A stretch of 64,000 nucleotides of DNA from JAAYCI01 sp964371725 (GCA_964371725.1 CAYJNQ010000008.1:1-64000), one strand, 5' to 3'; shown: positions 7,726 through 16,641, counted from the stretch's first letter. Translations and numbers: made by a program. Notes: a model not told the origin generated them from the letters alone.

Positions 7726-8403
7726 ATGGCAGATGAAAAAACAAGAAAATTGGTGACTTTGGCGGCCTTGGCAGCCATTGCTCTTGTGGTTACCTTGGTG
7801 GGGCGTATTGCCTTTATGCCGGCAGCACCCTACTTGAAGTATGACCCGAAAGACGTGATTGTTTTGATTTCCGGTTTTTTGTATGGGCCTTTTCCGGCTA
7901 TTATGGTTTCGCTCACGGTGTCTCTTGTGGAAATGGTAACCGTGAGTGATTCCGGCATTATTGGCATGGTGATGAATGTGATGGCCACCTGTTCATTTGT
8001 GTGCCCGGCCGTTTTGATATATCGCAAAAAAAGCACGGTTTCCGGCGTTCTTTTCGGCCTTGCACTCGGGGTTCTTTTGATGACAGCCATGATGTTACTA
8101 TGGAATTTCTTTTTAACCCCCATTTATACGGGCATGCCGCGGGAGGCGGTGGCAGCCATGCTTGTGCCGGTATTTTTGCCTTTTAATCTTATTAAAGGTG
8201 CGCTCAATGCCGCTTTGTCTTTGCTATTGTACAAACCGCTGTTTTCTGCTTTGCAGCGCAGTGGGCGTTTGCCCAAAAGCGCTTTGCCGGTGGCCGGGGC
8301 AGCTGTATCGGGTGTGCGAAGCCGAAGTGTGGTTTTAACAGTGGCCGGTGTTGTGCTTTTTTGCAGTGTAAGTGGAATGTTCCTTTTGCGTAGCATGGGT
8401 TAG
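7726..8403 (+). CDS. ribU: ECF transporter substrate-binding subunit for riboflavin (RibU)
   Basis: The 225-residue membrane protein has the S-component pattern of about six helices, starting RKLVTLAALAAIALVVTLVGR, with an aromatic and proline-rich loop PAAPYLKYDPKDVIVLISGF and YGPFPAIMVS that resembles RibU. It captures riboflavin and works with the shared EcfA/A'/T energizing module, which is not in this window. The FMN riboswitch upstream is strong support for the substrate. The ATG at 7726 is chosen because GGAAGTGG precedes it; an upstream in-frame TTG falls just after the terminator. Confidence 0.9.
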   Translation: MADEKTRKLVTLAALAAIALVVTLVGRIAFMPAAPYLKYDPKDVIVLISGFLYGPFPAIMVSLTVSLVEMVTVSDSGIIGMVMNVMATCSFVCPAVLIYRKKSTVSGVLFGLALGVLLMTAMMLLWNFFLTPIYTGMPREAVAAMLVPVFLPFNLIKGALNAALSLLLYKPLFSALQRSGRLPKSALPVAGAAVSGVRSRSVVLTVAGVVLFCSVSGMFLLRSMG

Positions 8404-8435
8404 CAAATAACTTTAAAAATACCCATGGTTATTTC

Positions 8436-8464
8436 TTGACAAGTGCTCTTACTTTCGGTATAAT
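8436..8464 (+). promoter_or_regulatory. Fully consensus promoter for the DUF177-rpmF operon
   Basis: TTGACA (8436-8441) and TATAAT (8459-8464) are perfect consensus boxes at the ideal 17-base spacing, as expected for a ribosomal protein operon. Confidence 0.9.
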
Positions 8465-8504
8465 AATTTGGCAGTGTCTTAATGGTGTGAAATGAGGGCT
8501 TTGC

Positions 8505-9011
8505 ATGGAACTGGATTTGCAACCGCTGTTTTCCCAAAAGGAAATGTGCAGTGAGAACGCGTTTTGTTTGGATATTTCAAAGCGCGATTTTGGCACTTTT
8601 TCTGTGCAAAACCCTTTGCAGGTGCGGTATCGAGCCGAGGCCGATAACGGTGATGTTTCCCTTTGGTTTTCTGTGCAGGCCGATTTGCAAGCAGAATGTG
8701 CACGCTGTATGCAACCGCTTTCGCGCACATGGGTGTTGGAACAAACCTTTCGCATTTCGCCACAAGATTTAAAGCAAGAATTTCCGGAACTGCCCTTTAC
8801 TTCAAAAGGAGCCCTGGACTTGGAAGAATTATCCTATGGCGAGCTTTTGATGGATGTGGATTCAGTGCTATTATGCAAAGACACTTGTGCCGGTTTATGC
8901 CTACGTTGTGGGCAAAAAAAAGAAGACTGTGATTGCAAAGAAGAAAAAATTGTTGACCCACGTTGGCAGGCTCTTTTGGGCCTGCGAGACGATGAAGATA
9001 CCAAGTTTTGA
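8505..9011 (+). CDS. DUF177 (YceD-type) protein
   Basis: The 168-residue protein has the DUF177 arrangement: an N-terminal strand region, a central CARCMQPL pair of cysteines, and a C-terminal cysteine cluster (CKDTCAGLCLRCG, then CDC) that looks metal binding. The family is nearly always encoded just before rpmF, as here (45 bases apart). In E. coli and in plants members are linked to 23S rRNA accumulation; the molecular function is not settled. Confidence 0.88.
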   Translation: MELDLQPLFSQKEMCSENAFCLDISKRDFGTFSVQNPLQVRYRAEADNGDVSLWFSVQADLQAECARCMQPLSRTWVLEQTFRISPQDLKQEFPELPFTSKGALDLEELSYGELLMDVDSVLLCKDTCAGLCLRCGQKKEDCDCKEEKIVDPRWQALLGLRDDEDTKF

Positions 9012-9056
9012 CCCCACTTCGGGGCAAAACGGCCAAGATAGAGGGAGGTGCTTATC

Positions 9057-9242
9057 ATGGCAGTACCAAAGAGGAAACATTCCAAAGCTCGCCGGGACAA
9101 ACGTCGTTCCAATGTATGGAAGATTGACGCCCCAACCCTTGTTGCCTGTGCACAGTGCGGTTCCTACCGCGTGCCGCATCAGGTTTGCGGAACTTGCGGT
9201 TTCTACAAGGGCCGTGAAGTTGTGAAACAAAAGGAAGCGTAA
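9057..9242 (+). CDS. rpmF: 50S ribosomal protein L32
   Basis: The 61-residue protein begins MAVPKRKHSKARRDKRR, the conserved L32 N-terminus, and contains a CAQC and CGTC pair that forms a zinc ribbon (the zinc-containing C+ form). The ATG at 9057 follows GGGAGG and matches the family start; three extra upstream codons are not used. Cotranscribed with the DUF177 gene and closed by an intrinsic terminator. Confidence 0.97.
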   Translation: MAVPKRKHSKARRDKRRSNVWKIDAPTLVACAQCGSYRVPHQVCGTCGFYKGREVVKQKEA

Positions 9243-9252
9243 GTGGAAATGT

Positions 9253-9291
9253 GACGCAGGGGCTCATTGTCCCTGCGTCTTCTTTTCGTTT
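9253..9291 (+). terminator. Intrinsic terminator after rpmF
   Basis: GACGCAGGG (9253-9261) and CCCTGCGTC (9271-9279) form a perfect 9-bp stem followed by TTCTTTTCGTTT. It stands between rpmF and the DUF512 gene. Confidence 0.8.
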
Positions 9292-9317
9292 CAAAACAGA
9301 TGAGAGAGGGAAGTGCT

Positions 9318-10619
9318 GTGGCGGTTACAATTGTAGAGGTGCAGCCGGGGTCGCCGGCGTATAAGGCCGGTTTGCGTGCCGGGATGCAACTTCTTTCCAT
9401 AGATGGGCATGATGTGTGGGATGGCATCGATTATGAATTTTACGCCGCCAGCCGCAATCCCCTTGTTTGTGCAAGGGCGCATGAAGACGAGGCGCCGCGT
9501 CGGTTTTCAGTGAAAAAAGAAGAGACGCAGGAGCTGGGCTGCCTGTTCGACAGCTATCTTATCAGCCCCCAGCAGCGATGTCAAAACCGTTGCCAATTTT
9601 GTTTTATCGACCAACTCCCGAAAGGGTTGCGTCCATCTCTCTATTTCAAAGACGATGACGAGCGCCTTGGGTTTTTGTTTGGCAATTATGTTACACTTAC
9701 AAACCTTGGCGAACGCGAAATTGAGCGCATCATCGAAATGCGTATTTCGCCGGTCAATGTCAGCGTGCACACAAGCAACCCTAGAATTCGCTGTGAGATG
9801 ATGGGCAATAAAAAAGCGGGCGAAGTGCTTTCTTTTTTGCCGCGCTTGGCAAAAGCGGACATCGCTTTGAATACCCAGCTCGTTCTATGTCCCGGCATCA
9901 ATGATGGAGCGGCACTGTGCGAGAGCATTGAGTGGCTGGAAACGCTATACCCGGCTTTGCAAAGTATTGCGGCCGTGCCCGTGGGCTTGACCCGATACAG
10001 AGAGGGCCTTGTAGATTTAAAACCATATACAAAAGAAGAGGCCACAGAGCAACTGGATATCATGCTTTCCTATGGAGAGCGCTTTTTAAAGAAATATGGA
10101 GAGAGGCTTGTATACCCTTCGGATGAATGGTTTTTGCTGAGTGAGCGCCCCATTCCACCCAGCGCGTTTTATGAAGACTTTCCGCAATTGGAAAACGGTG
10201 TGGGTATGTGGCGCACTTTGCACGATGAATTTATACAAGCGCTAAGCTTGTGTGAGGAAAAAGAGGCGGCGCCGGCGGTTGACATAGCCACCGGGGTTTT
10301 GGCGGCGCCACTTATGAGAGAGCTTGCACAAGCGGTTCAAAAGCGTTTTCCCAAAGCACAGGTGTATGTGCACGAAGTGAAAAACGAATTTTTTGGGCCG
10401 AACATCACGGTGGCGGGTCTTCTCACCGGCCAAGATTTGCTGGCCGCGTTACAGGGAAAACTGCGCACGAGCCGCCTGCTTATCTCCAAAACCATGCTGC
10501 GCAGTGAGGGCGATTTGTTTTTGTGTGGCAAAAGCGTGGAGGCATTATCGGCAGAGCTGGGAACACAGGTGGTTGTGTGCGATGCATACGATTTATTTTG
10601 GGAAATAATAGAGAATTAA
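9318..10619 (+). CDS. DUF512 family protein with PDZ and radical SAM-like domains
   Basis: The 433-residue protein opens with a PDZ-like domain (VTIVEVQPGSPAYKAGLRAG), then a cysteine cluster CQNRCQFC of CxxxCxxC type as in radical SAM enzymes, followed by FIDQLPKGLR and the DUF512 region up to the C-terminus. The family is common in Clostridia and Cyanobacteria next to der; its reaction is unknown. The GTG at 9318 is chosen because GAGAGGG lies 7 bases upstream; in-frame starts further left run through the rpmF terminator. No separate promoter is visible after that terminator. Confidence 0.85.
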   Translation: MAVTIVEVQPGSPAYKAGLRAGMQLLSIDGHDVWDGIDYEFYAASRNPLVCARAHEDEAPRRFSVKKEETQELGCLFDSYLISPQQRCQNRCQFCFIDQLPKGLRPSLYFKDDDERLGFLFGNYVTLTNLGEREIERIIEMRISPVNVSVHTSNPRIRCEMMGNKKAGEVLSFLPRLAKADIALNTQLVLCPGINDGAALCESIEWLETLYPALQSIAAVPVGLTRYREGLVDLKPYTKEEATEQLDIMLSYGERFLKKYGERLVYPSDEWFLLSERPIPPSAFYEDFPQLENGVGMWRTLHDEFIQALSLCEEKEAAPAVDIATGVLAAPLMRELAQAVQKRFPKAQVYVHEVKNEFFGPNITVAGLLTGQDLLAALQGKLRTSRLLISKTMLRSEGDLFLCGKSVEALSAELGTQVVVCDAYDLFWEIIEN

Positions 10620-10628
10620 GGAGAGGGC

Positions 10629-11954
10629 ATGTCAAAACCGATTGTCGCCATCGTGGGGCGGCCAAATGTTGGGAAATCCACGCTGTTTAACAAATTGGTG
10701 GGCAAGCGCTTGGCCATTGTGGAAGACGAGCCCGGTGTTACAAGAGACCGCCTTTGCGCCGAATCGGAATGGTGCGGGCGTGAATTTGTGCTTATTGATA
10801 CCGGCGGCATTGAACCTGCAAGCGATGACGGCCTGCTGCGCCGCATGCGTGAACAGGCACAAATTGCCATTGATATGGCCGATGCCATTTTGTTCATCAC
10901 CGATTTGCGCTGTGGGGTCACCTCCACAGATGCCGACATTGCGCCGCTTTTGTTGCGAAGTGGCAAGCCCGTGTTTTTGGTGGTGAACAAGGCCGATTCA
11001 CCCGGTTCTGTGCCCTTGGAACTATATGATTTTTACACGCTGGGCATGGGAGAACCCTATCCGGTTTCCTCCGTGCACGGCCACGGCACGGGCGACTTGC
11101 TTGATGAGGTTGTAAAGTGCCTGCCACAGCAAACCCCGGAAGACGACGAGGACGACCGCATCCCCGTGGCTGTAATCGGGCGGCCGAATGTGGGTAAATC
11201 CAGCCTTGTGAACCATATTTTGGGCGAAGAGCGCATGATTGTGGCCGACGAAGCCGGCACAACGCGCGACGCGGTGGATTCGGATGTGGATAATGAATAC
11301 GGCAGCTTCACCTTTATCGATACGGCCGGTCTTCGTCGCCGCAACAAGGTGGAAAACGGTGTGGAACGTTACAGTGTGGTGCGCAGTTTGGCCGCTGTGG
11401 AACGTGCACGTGTGGCCGTTATTTTGATTGATGCAACCGTTGGTTTCACCGAGCAAGACAGCAAGGTGGCCGGCTTTGCCCACGAGGCTGGCAAGGCGTG
11501 CATCATTGTGGTAAACAAATGGGACGCTGTTGAAAAAAATGACAAAACCATGGATGAACAGCGAAAAAAGCTTGAAGATGACTTTTCATTTATGTCCTAT
11601 GCACCCATTTTATTCATCTCGGCCAAAACGGGCCAGCGTGTGTCCAAGCTTATGCAACTCATTCGCTATGTGGACAACCAAAACGCCATGCGCATCACAA
11701 CGGGCAAGCTCAACAGCCTCTTGGCCGATGCCACCACCCGTGTGCAGCCGCCCACAGACCGCGGCAAGCGTCTTAAAATTTACTACATCACGCAGGTGTC
11801 CACGCGTCCGCCCACCTTTGCCTGTTTTGTGAACAGCCGAGAGCTGTTCCATTTTTCCTACAAACGCTATTTGGAAAATCAAATCCGCGGTGTATTTGGC
11901 TTAGAAGGCACACCGATTCGCATGTTGGAAAGAGAACGGGACAAGGACAAATAG
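10629..11954 (+). CDS. der: Ribosome biogenesis GTPase Der (EngA)
   Basis: The 441-residue protein contains two tandem GTPase domains, each with its own P-loop: GRPNVGKSTLFN near the N-terminus and GRPNVGKSSLVN near residue 184, with DTGG/DTAG switch motifs and NKAD/NKWD base-recognition motifs. A KH-like C-terminal domain follows. Der acts in maturation of the 50S ribosomal subunit. It is 9 bases after the DUF512 gene and 10 bases before the amidohydrolase gene, so all are probably one transcript. Confidence 0.97.
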   Translation: MSKPIVAIVGRPNVGKSTLFNKLVGKRLAIVEDEPGVTRDRLCAESEWCGREFVLIDTGGIEPASDDGLLRRMREQAQIAIDMADAILFITDLRCGVTSTDADIAPLLLRSGKPVFLVVNKADSPGSVPLELYDFYTLGMGEPYPVSSVHGHGTGDLLDEVVKCLPQQTPEDDEDDRIPVAVIGRPNVGKSSLVNHILGEERMIVADEAGTTRDAVDSDVDNEYGSFTFIDTAGLRRRNKVENGVERYSVVRSLAAVERARVAVILIDATVGFTEQDSKVAGFAHEAGKACIIVVNKWDAVEKNDKTMDEQRKKLEDDFSFMSYAPILFISAKTGQRVSKLMQLIRYVDNQNAMRITTGKLNSLLADATTRVQPPTDRGKRLKIYYITQVSTRPPTFACFVNSRELFHFSYKRYLENQIRGVFGLEGTPIRMLERERDKDK

Positions 11955-11964
11955 GAGGCGGCCA

Positions 11965-13254
11965 ATGGATACATGGATTCAAAATGGATTGGTGATGACA
12001 TCAAAACCTGAATTTTGCGTAGAGGCAAAAGATATCCTCATCAAAGACGGGCGCATTGTCTCGGTGTGCGAAGCGGGTGGCAAACACAAGGCAAGCGAAG
12101 TACTGGATGCGAAAGGGAAGCTCGTGATGCCCGGGCTTGTCAATGCGCACACGCATATTTATATGAGCCTGTTTCGTGGCTTTGCAGACGACTTACCGTT
12201 TGAGGAATGGCTGTTTCAGCGCATTATGCCCGTGGAAGATAGAATGAAAGCCGAGGATGCACGCTGGTTCAATTTGCTTGCGGCGGCCGAAATGATTCGC
12301 ACCGGAACCACCGCTTTTTCCGACATGCATATATTCTGCGGCGAAACCATGCGGTGTGCCGAAGAAAGTGGCCTACGCGCTGTAATTTGCCGCGGGCTTG
12401 CCTGTGCGGAAGACGACAAAGCGGGTGGAGACCGCCGTTTGCAGGAAGCGCTTCGCGAAATAGAAATGGCAAAAAACAGCAAGGCGCAGGTTACGTTTTT
12501 GCTGGGGCCCCATGCCATCTATACCTGTTGCGAGGGTTATTTGCGCGAGCTTTTAGATGTGGCCAACGAAAGAGACCTTGATTTTCACATCCACCTTTCC
12601 GAAACGCAGCACGAGGTGGAAACTTGCCGCGCTCAGCGTGGGGTAAGCCCCGTGCGCTATTTGGCAGAACTGGGATTGTTTTCGCGCAAAACATTGGCGG
12701 CACATGGCGTGTATTTAGACGAAGACGACTGCAAGCTCTTGGCAGAGCACGGCGTGTCTGTGGCGATGAATCCTGTTAGCAACATGAAGCTGGGCAACGG
12801 GTTTGCACCTTTTAACAGCCTGCAAAAGGCGGGTGTGAATTTGTGCCTTGGCACGGATGGACCGGCCTCCAACAACAGCCTCAATATGTTCAGGGAAATG
12901 TCTGTGCTTTCTTACATTCACAAGGGCACTAGCTGCAACGCAGAGAGTGCCAAGGCCACAGACGTGCTGCACTGTGCCACCCAGGGCGGTGCCAAGGCTC
13001 TTGGCCTAGAGGCGGAGGTGGGCACCTTGGAAGTGGGAAAAAGTGCCGATTTGTGCCTGATAGACCTAAACCGCCCACAATTGCAACCGCAAAACAACCT
13101 GCTTTCCACCCTTGTGTATGCGGCAAACGGCAGTGAGGTGGACAGTGTGATGGTGGCCGGGCGATGGCTTATGAAAAAAGGCGAGCTGCAAACCTTGGAC
13201 GAAGAACGCATTTTCTTTGAAATGGAACGGTTACGAAAAAAATACCTGATGTAA
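11965..13254 (+). CDS. mtaD: Amidohydrolase: 5-methylthioadenosine/S-adenosylhomocysteine deaminase
   Basis: The 429-residue enzyme has the metal ligands of the amidohydrolase superfamily: HTH in VNAHTHIYMS, the histidine and glutamate in HIHLSETQHEVE, and the aspartate in LGTDGPASNN. MtaD/DadD-type enzymes deaminate S-adenosylhomocysteine, methylthioadenosine or 5'-deoxyadenosine to the inosyl forms. The next gene is S-adenosylhomocysteine hydrolase (23 bases away), which favours an SAH-linked substrate. The exact preference cannot be read from sequence. Confidence 0.88.
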   Translation: MDTWIQNGLVMTSKPEFCVEAKDILIKDGRIVSVCEAGGKHKASEVLDAKGKLVMPGLVNAHTHIYMSLFRGFADDLPFEEWLFQRIMPVEDRMKAEDARWFNLLAAAEMIRTGTTAFSDMHIFCGETMRCAEESGLRAVICRGLACAEDDKAGGDRRLQEALREIEMAKNSKAQVTFLLGPHAIYTCCEGYLRELLDVANERDLDFHIHLSETQHEVETCRAQRGVSPVRYLAELGLFSRKTLAAHGVYLDEDDCKLLAEHGVSVAMNPVSNMKLGNGFAPFNSLQKAGVNLCLGTDGPASNNSLNMFREMSVLSYIHKGTSCNAESAKATDVLHCATQGGAKALGLEAEVGTLEVGKSADLCLIDLNRPQLQPQNNLLSTLVYAANGSEVDSVMVAGRWLMKKGELQTLDEERIFFEMERLRKKYLM

Positions 13255-13277
13255 AAACACGGTAGGAGGAACTGTTT

Positions 13278-14519
13278 ATGAGTGAAATTCGCGACATTCA
13301 ATTGGCCGAGAGTGGCAAACGCAAAATAGAATGGGTGGGTGCCCATATGCCCGTGTTGGCAAGTTTCCGAGAGGAATTTGCAAAAGAAAAACCTTTTGCG
13401 GGGCTCAAGGTGGCGCTTTCCATTCATTTGGAGGCCAAAACGGCCTATCTGTGCGAAGTGCTTGCCGCCGGTGGAGCCGAGATGTATGTAACGGGCAGCA
13501 ATCCACTTTCCACACAGGACGATGTGGCCGCTGCCTTGGCACAGCAGGGCATGCATGTGTTCGCCTGGCATGCGTGTACGGACGAAGAATATACAAACCA
13601 CCTACGCAAAACGGTGCAGGCAGGGCCCGATATCGTCATTGACGACGGCGGCGACCTTGTGCACATTTTGCATGAAGAATTTCCACAGCTTTGCGACAAG
13701 GTGCGTGGCGGCTGTGAAGAGACCACAACGGGCGTGATTCGTTTGCGTGCAATGGACCGAGACAGTGCCCTACGCTTTCCAATGATGCTGGTGAACGATG
13801 CCCAGTGCAAACATCTTTTCGACAATCGCTACGGAACAGGCCAATCGGTGTGGGATGGAATAAACCGCACCACAAACCTCATTGTGGCGGGCAAAACTGT
13901 GGTGGTGAACGGCTATGGATGGTGCGGCAAGGGCGTTGCCATGCGTGCAAAAGGGCTTGGCGCACGTGTTACCGTTACCGAGATTGACCCGGTGAAGGCG
14001 ATTGAGGCCATCATGGACGGCTTTGATGTGAAACCCATGGACGAGGCCGCCAAAGAAGGAGATTTCTTTGTTACGGTAACCGGTTGCCGAGACGTGATTC
14101 GTGAAGAACATTTCCTGGTGATGAAAGACGGAGCCATTCTGTGCAACGCAGGGCATTTTAATGTGGAAATTGACACAGAGGCACTTGCCCGCATTGCCAC
14201 AGAAGAAAAGGAGCAGCGCCACAACATCCGCGGTTATCGCATGCCAAACGGCCGCTGGCTTTCGCTTTTGGCCGAAGGGCGCCTTGTGAATTTGGCAAGC
14301 GGAGACGGGCACCCGGCCGAAATTATGGACATGAGCTTTGCCATTCAGGCAAAATGCGCCGAATATATGGCCAAAACACCGCCGAAAGAAAAAATCAACG
14401 TGGTGCCGGCACACATCGACGGTGAAGTGGCACGCCGCAAACTTTCGTTTGAAGGCTACGCCATCGACAGCCTCACAGAGGCACAGCGTCAATACCTCGA
14501 CAGTTGGAGCGTTGAGTGA
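13278..14519 (+). CDS. ahcY: S-adenosylhomocysteine hydrolase (or S-inosylhomocysteine hydrolase)
   Basis: The 413-residue enzyme splits S-adenosylhomocysteine into homocysteine and adenosine. It shows the NAD loop NGYGWCGKG, the catalytic segments DDGGDLV, GCEETTTG and NDAQCKHLFDNRYGTGQ (Lys and Asp kept, Thr where the mammalian enzyme has Cys195), and it lacks the long insertion of eukaryotic enzymes, as archaeal and Thermotoga types do. Coupled to an SAH deaminase gene, it might work on the deaminated substrate, as shown for a methanogen homologue; this is inference. Confidence 0.93.
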   Translation: MSEIRDIQLAESGKRKIEWVGAHMPVLASFREEFAKEKPFAGLKVALSIHLEAKTAYLCEVLAAGGAEMYVTGSNPLSTQDDVAAALAQQGMHVFAWHACTDEEYTNHLRKTVQAGPDIVIDDGGDLVHILHEEFPQLCDKVRGGCEETTTGVIRLRAMDRDSALRFPMMLVNDAQCKHLFDNRYGTGQSVWDGINRTTNLIVAGKTVVVNGYGWCGKGVAMRAKGLGARVTVTEIDPVKAIEAIMDGFDVKPMDEAAKEGDFFVTVTGCRDVIREEHFLVMKDGAILCNAGHFNVEIDTEALARIATEEKEQRHNIRGYRMPNGRWLSLLAEGRLVNLASGDGHPAEIMDMSFAIQAKCAEYMAKTPPKEKINVVPAHIDGEVARRKLSFEGYAIDSLTEAQRQYLDSWSVE

Positions 14520-14545
14520 GAATATGGCCGATTCGGCTAAAAAAC

Positions 14546-14898
14546 GCAAGTAGCCCAGAGGGCAGCGCTTGTGAAAACAGGTGAGGAAAGTCCGGGCTTC
14601 ATAAGGGAACGGTAACTGCTAACGGCAGCCGGGGGTGACCCTAGGGATAGTGCAACAGAAAGCAACCGCCGAACGGCCTCTTCAAGGGGTGCGTGGCAAG
14701 GGTGGAAAGGCGAGGTAAGAGCTCACCGGCGCACCGGAGACGGTGCGGCCCTGTAAACCCTACCGGAAGCAACATCGGAGACAGAGGCTCTGTGCCTCAG
14801 CGTCCCCTGCGCGTCTCCTACATGGCATGAGCCGGCTGGCAACAGCCGGCCAAGATAGATTGTCCTCTAATACAGAACCCGGCTTATGGGTTACTTGC
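14546..14898 (+). ncRNA. rnpB: RNase P RNA, type A
   Basis: The catalytic RNA that trims tRNA 5' ends is recognised by GAGGAAAGTCCGGGCT, ACAGAAAGCAA, GAGGTAAGAGCTCACCG, AAGATAGATTG and ACAGAACCCGGCTTAT in the correct order. The ends are set by stem P1: GCAAGTAGCCC at 14546-14556 pairs with GGGTTACTTGC at 14888-14898. Length 353 is usual. It starts 26 bases after ahcY. Confidence 0.96.
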
Positions 14899-14902
14899 AA
14901 AG

Positions 14903-14935
14903 AAACAGGAAAGCGCTTGCTTTTCTGTTTTTTTT
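14903..14935 (+). terminator. Intrinsic terminator after rnpB
   Basis: AAACAGGAAAGC (14903-14914) pairs with GCTTTTCTGTTT (14919-14930) in a 12-bp stem with one G-U pair, followed by a long T run. Confidence 0.9.
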
Positions 14936-15063
14936 AAATAAAACCCGGATGCACTTAAAAAAACAAAGAAAACAGAGGCTATTATTTTGAATAATTTTTA
15001 AAGGATAAACCAAAAGGGAACTTCGAGAATTTGAAAATGTCCGCGTGGTAAAAACAATTATCC

Positions 15064-15092
15064 GTTTTCTGAGGACGGTTTCCACAGAAAAC
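15064..15092. repeat. Inverted repeat in the gdhA upstream region
   Basis: GTTTTCTG (15064-15071) and CAGAAAAC (15085-15092) are perfect inverted repeats with a 13-base loop. The surrounding 14936-15145 holds no gene I can support. Role unknown; an A-rich run follows on the plus strand, so on the minus strand it resembles a terminator. Confidence 0.5.
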
Positions 15093-15145
15093 AAAAAAAG
15101 TATGGGTCGTTTTGTGTGCGGCAAGCCAAAGAATTCCAAAAGCGA

Positions 15146-15174
15146 TTGCATTTGTGCATGAAACCACCTATAAT
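15146..15174 (+). promoter_or_regulatory. Promoter of gdhA
   Basis: TTGCAT (15146-15151) and TATAAT (15169-15174) are 17 bases apart, about 55 bases before the start codon. Confidence 0.85.
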
Positions 15175-15229
15175 TCATACTGATATTGGAAAATAAAAAA
15201 CAAGCAGTGAAAGGGAAAGGGTGACAGCA

Positions 15230-16573
15230 ATGTTTCAATGTGGATATGTGCAAGAGGTATATGAGGCCACAGAAAAATTGAATGCGGGCGAAACCGAATT
15301 TTTGCAGGCGGTGCGCGAAGTGTTCGAAAGCTTGGATATTGTATGTGCCAGCCGAAACGATATAAAAAAACATGGTATTTTAGAACGAATTGTAGAGCCG
15401 GAACGTTTCATTCACTTTCGTGTTACCTGGGTGGATGACAGTGGGCGTGTGCAAGTGAACCGCGGTTATCGCGTGCAGTTTAATTCGGCCCTTGGGCCCT
15501 ATAAAGGGGGCTTGCGTTTCCATCCCACGGTGTCGGCTTCTGTTATCAAATTCTTGGGTTTTGAGCAGGTGTTCAAAAATAGCCTTACCACCCTGCCTAT
15601 GGGCGGCGGAAAAGGCGGTGCCGATTTTGATCCAAAAGGAAAAAGCGATGATGAAGTGATGCGTTTTTGCCAAAGTTATATGACAGAGCTTTCCAAACAC
15701 ATCGGCCAATTTACCGATATCCCCGCAGGCGACATTGGTGTGGGTGCCAGAGAAATTGGCTATCTGTTTGGCCAATACAAGCGCCTAAAAAATGAATTTG
15801 TGGGTGTGCTTACGGGCAAGGGGCTTAGCTTTGGTGGCAGTTTGGTGCGCACCGAGGCCACGGGATATGGCCTTTGCTATTTTGTGCAAGAGGCCCTGCG
15901 CGTGCTTGGCAAAGGTTCTTTGGATGGCCGGCGTGTGGCGGTGTCCGGCAGTGGAAACGCCGCCATTTTCGCGGCGGAAAAAGCAATTCAGCTTGGCGGA
16001 AAAGTGGTAACCATGAGTGACTCGAATGGGTATATCTACGACGAAAACGGTGTGGATTTAGAACTTGTGAAGAGCATCAAGCTGGAAAAACGCGGGCGTA
16101 TCAGCGAATATTTGAACGAGCGAGACGCAAAGTATTTTGCAGGCGAACGGGTTTGGGCGGTTCCGGTGGACATCGCCTTGCCTTGTGCCACACAAAACGA
16201 GCTGAACGAGCAAGATGCAAAAGAACTTGTGAAAAATAAGGTGATGATGGTGGCGGAAGGCGCCAACATGCCCTGCACGCGCGAGGCCATTGAGGTGTTG
16301 CGAGACAACGGCATTATCTACGGGCCGGGCAAGGCATCAAACGCCGGCGGCGTGGCCACAAGCGGCCTTGAAATGAGCCAGAATTCCATGCGCCTCAACT
16401 GGGGTTTTGAAGAGGTGGAGGGACGTTTGCGTGAAATTATGCACAACATTGTACATAGCTCTTTGGAAGCGGCAAAGCGCTATGGGAAACCGGGAGATTT
16501 GACGGCCGGTGCCAACATTGCGGGTTTTGAAAAAGTGGTGGAGGCAATGCTGGCACAGGGCATTTCTTATTAA
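15230..16573 (+). CDS. gdhA: Glutamate dehydrogenase, hexameric bacterial type
   Basis: The 447-residue enzyme interconverts 2-oxoglutarate plus ammonium and glutamate. It has the family segments GPYKGGLRFHP, the substrate-binding lysine region LPMGGGKGGADFDPKGKSD, PAGDIGVGAREIG and the Rossmann loop SGSGNAA. Sequence type and length match the NADP-linked 450-residue GdhA class, though the cofactor is inferred. The ATG at 15230 is preferred to a GTG nine bases upstream because AAGGGTG is correctly placed for it. Single-gene transcript with its own promoter and terminator. Confidence 0.95.
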   Translation: MFQCGYVQEVYEATEKLNAGETEFLQAVREVFESLDIVCASRNDIKKHGILERIVEPERFIHFRVTWVDDSGRVQVNRGYRVQFNSALGPYKGGLRFHPTVSASVIKFLGFEQVFKNSLTTLPMGGGKGGADFDPKGKSDDEVMRFCQSYMTELSKHIGQFTDIPAGDIGVGAREIGYLFGQYKRLKNEFVGVLTGKGLSFGGSLVRTEATGYGLCYFVQEALRVLGKGSLDGRRVAVSGSGNAAIFAAEKAIQLGGKVVTMSDSNGYIYDENGVDLELVKSIKLEKRGRISEYLNERDAKYFAGERVWAVPVDIALPCATQNELNEQDAKELVKNKVMMVAEGANMPCTREAIEVLRDNGIIYGPGKASNAGGVATSGLEMSQNSMRLNWGFEEVEGRLREIMHNIVHSSLEAAKRYGKPGDLTAGANIAGFEKVVEAMLAQGISY

Positions 16574-16597
16574 GGATTTCCTGCAAAAGGAGAATTG

Positions 16598-16641
16598 AAC
16601 GAGGAGCGGTTTCAAGCTGTTTTGAAACCGCTCCTCGTTTT
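16598..16641 (+). terminator. Long-stem terminator after gdhA
   Basis: AACGAGGAGCGGTTTCAA (16598-16615) and its exact reverse complement (16622-16639) make an 18-bp perfect stem. The T run is short (TTTT), so it may be leaky or processed. Confidence 0.75.

Noticed and set aside
13770..14549. 259-codon minus-strand open frame opposite ahcY
   Set aside because: It is fully antisense to well conserved ahcY motifs and shows no domain of its own.
14743..14937. 64-codon open frame within rnpB
   Set aside because: It lies in the RNase P RNA and its terminator; the RNA explains the sequence.
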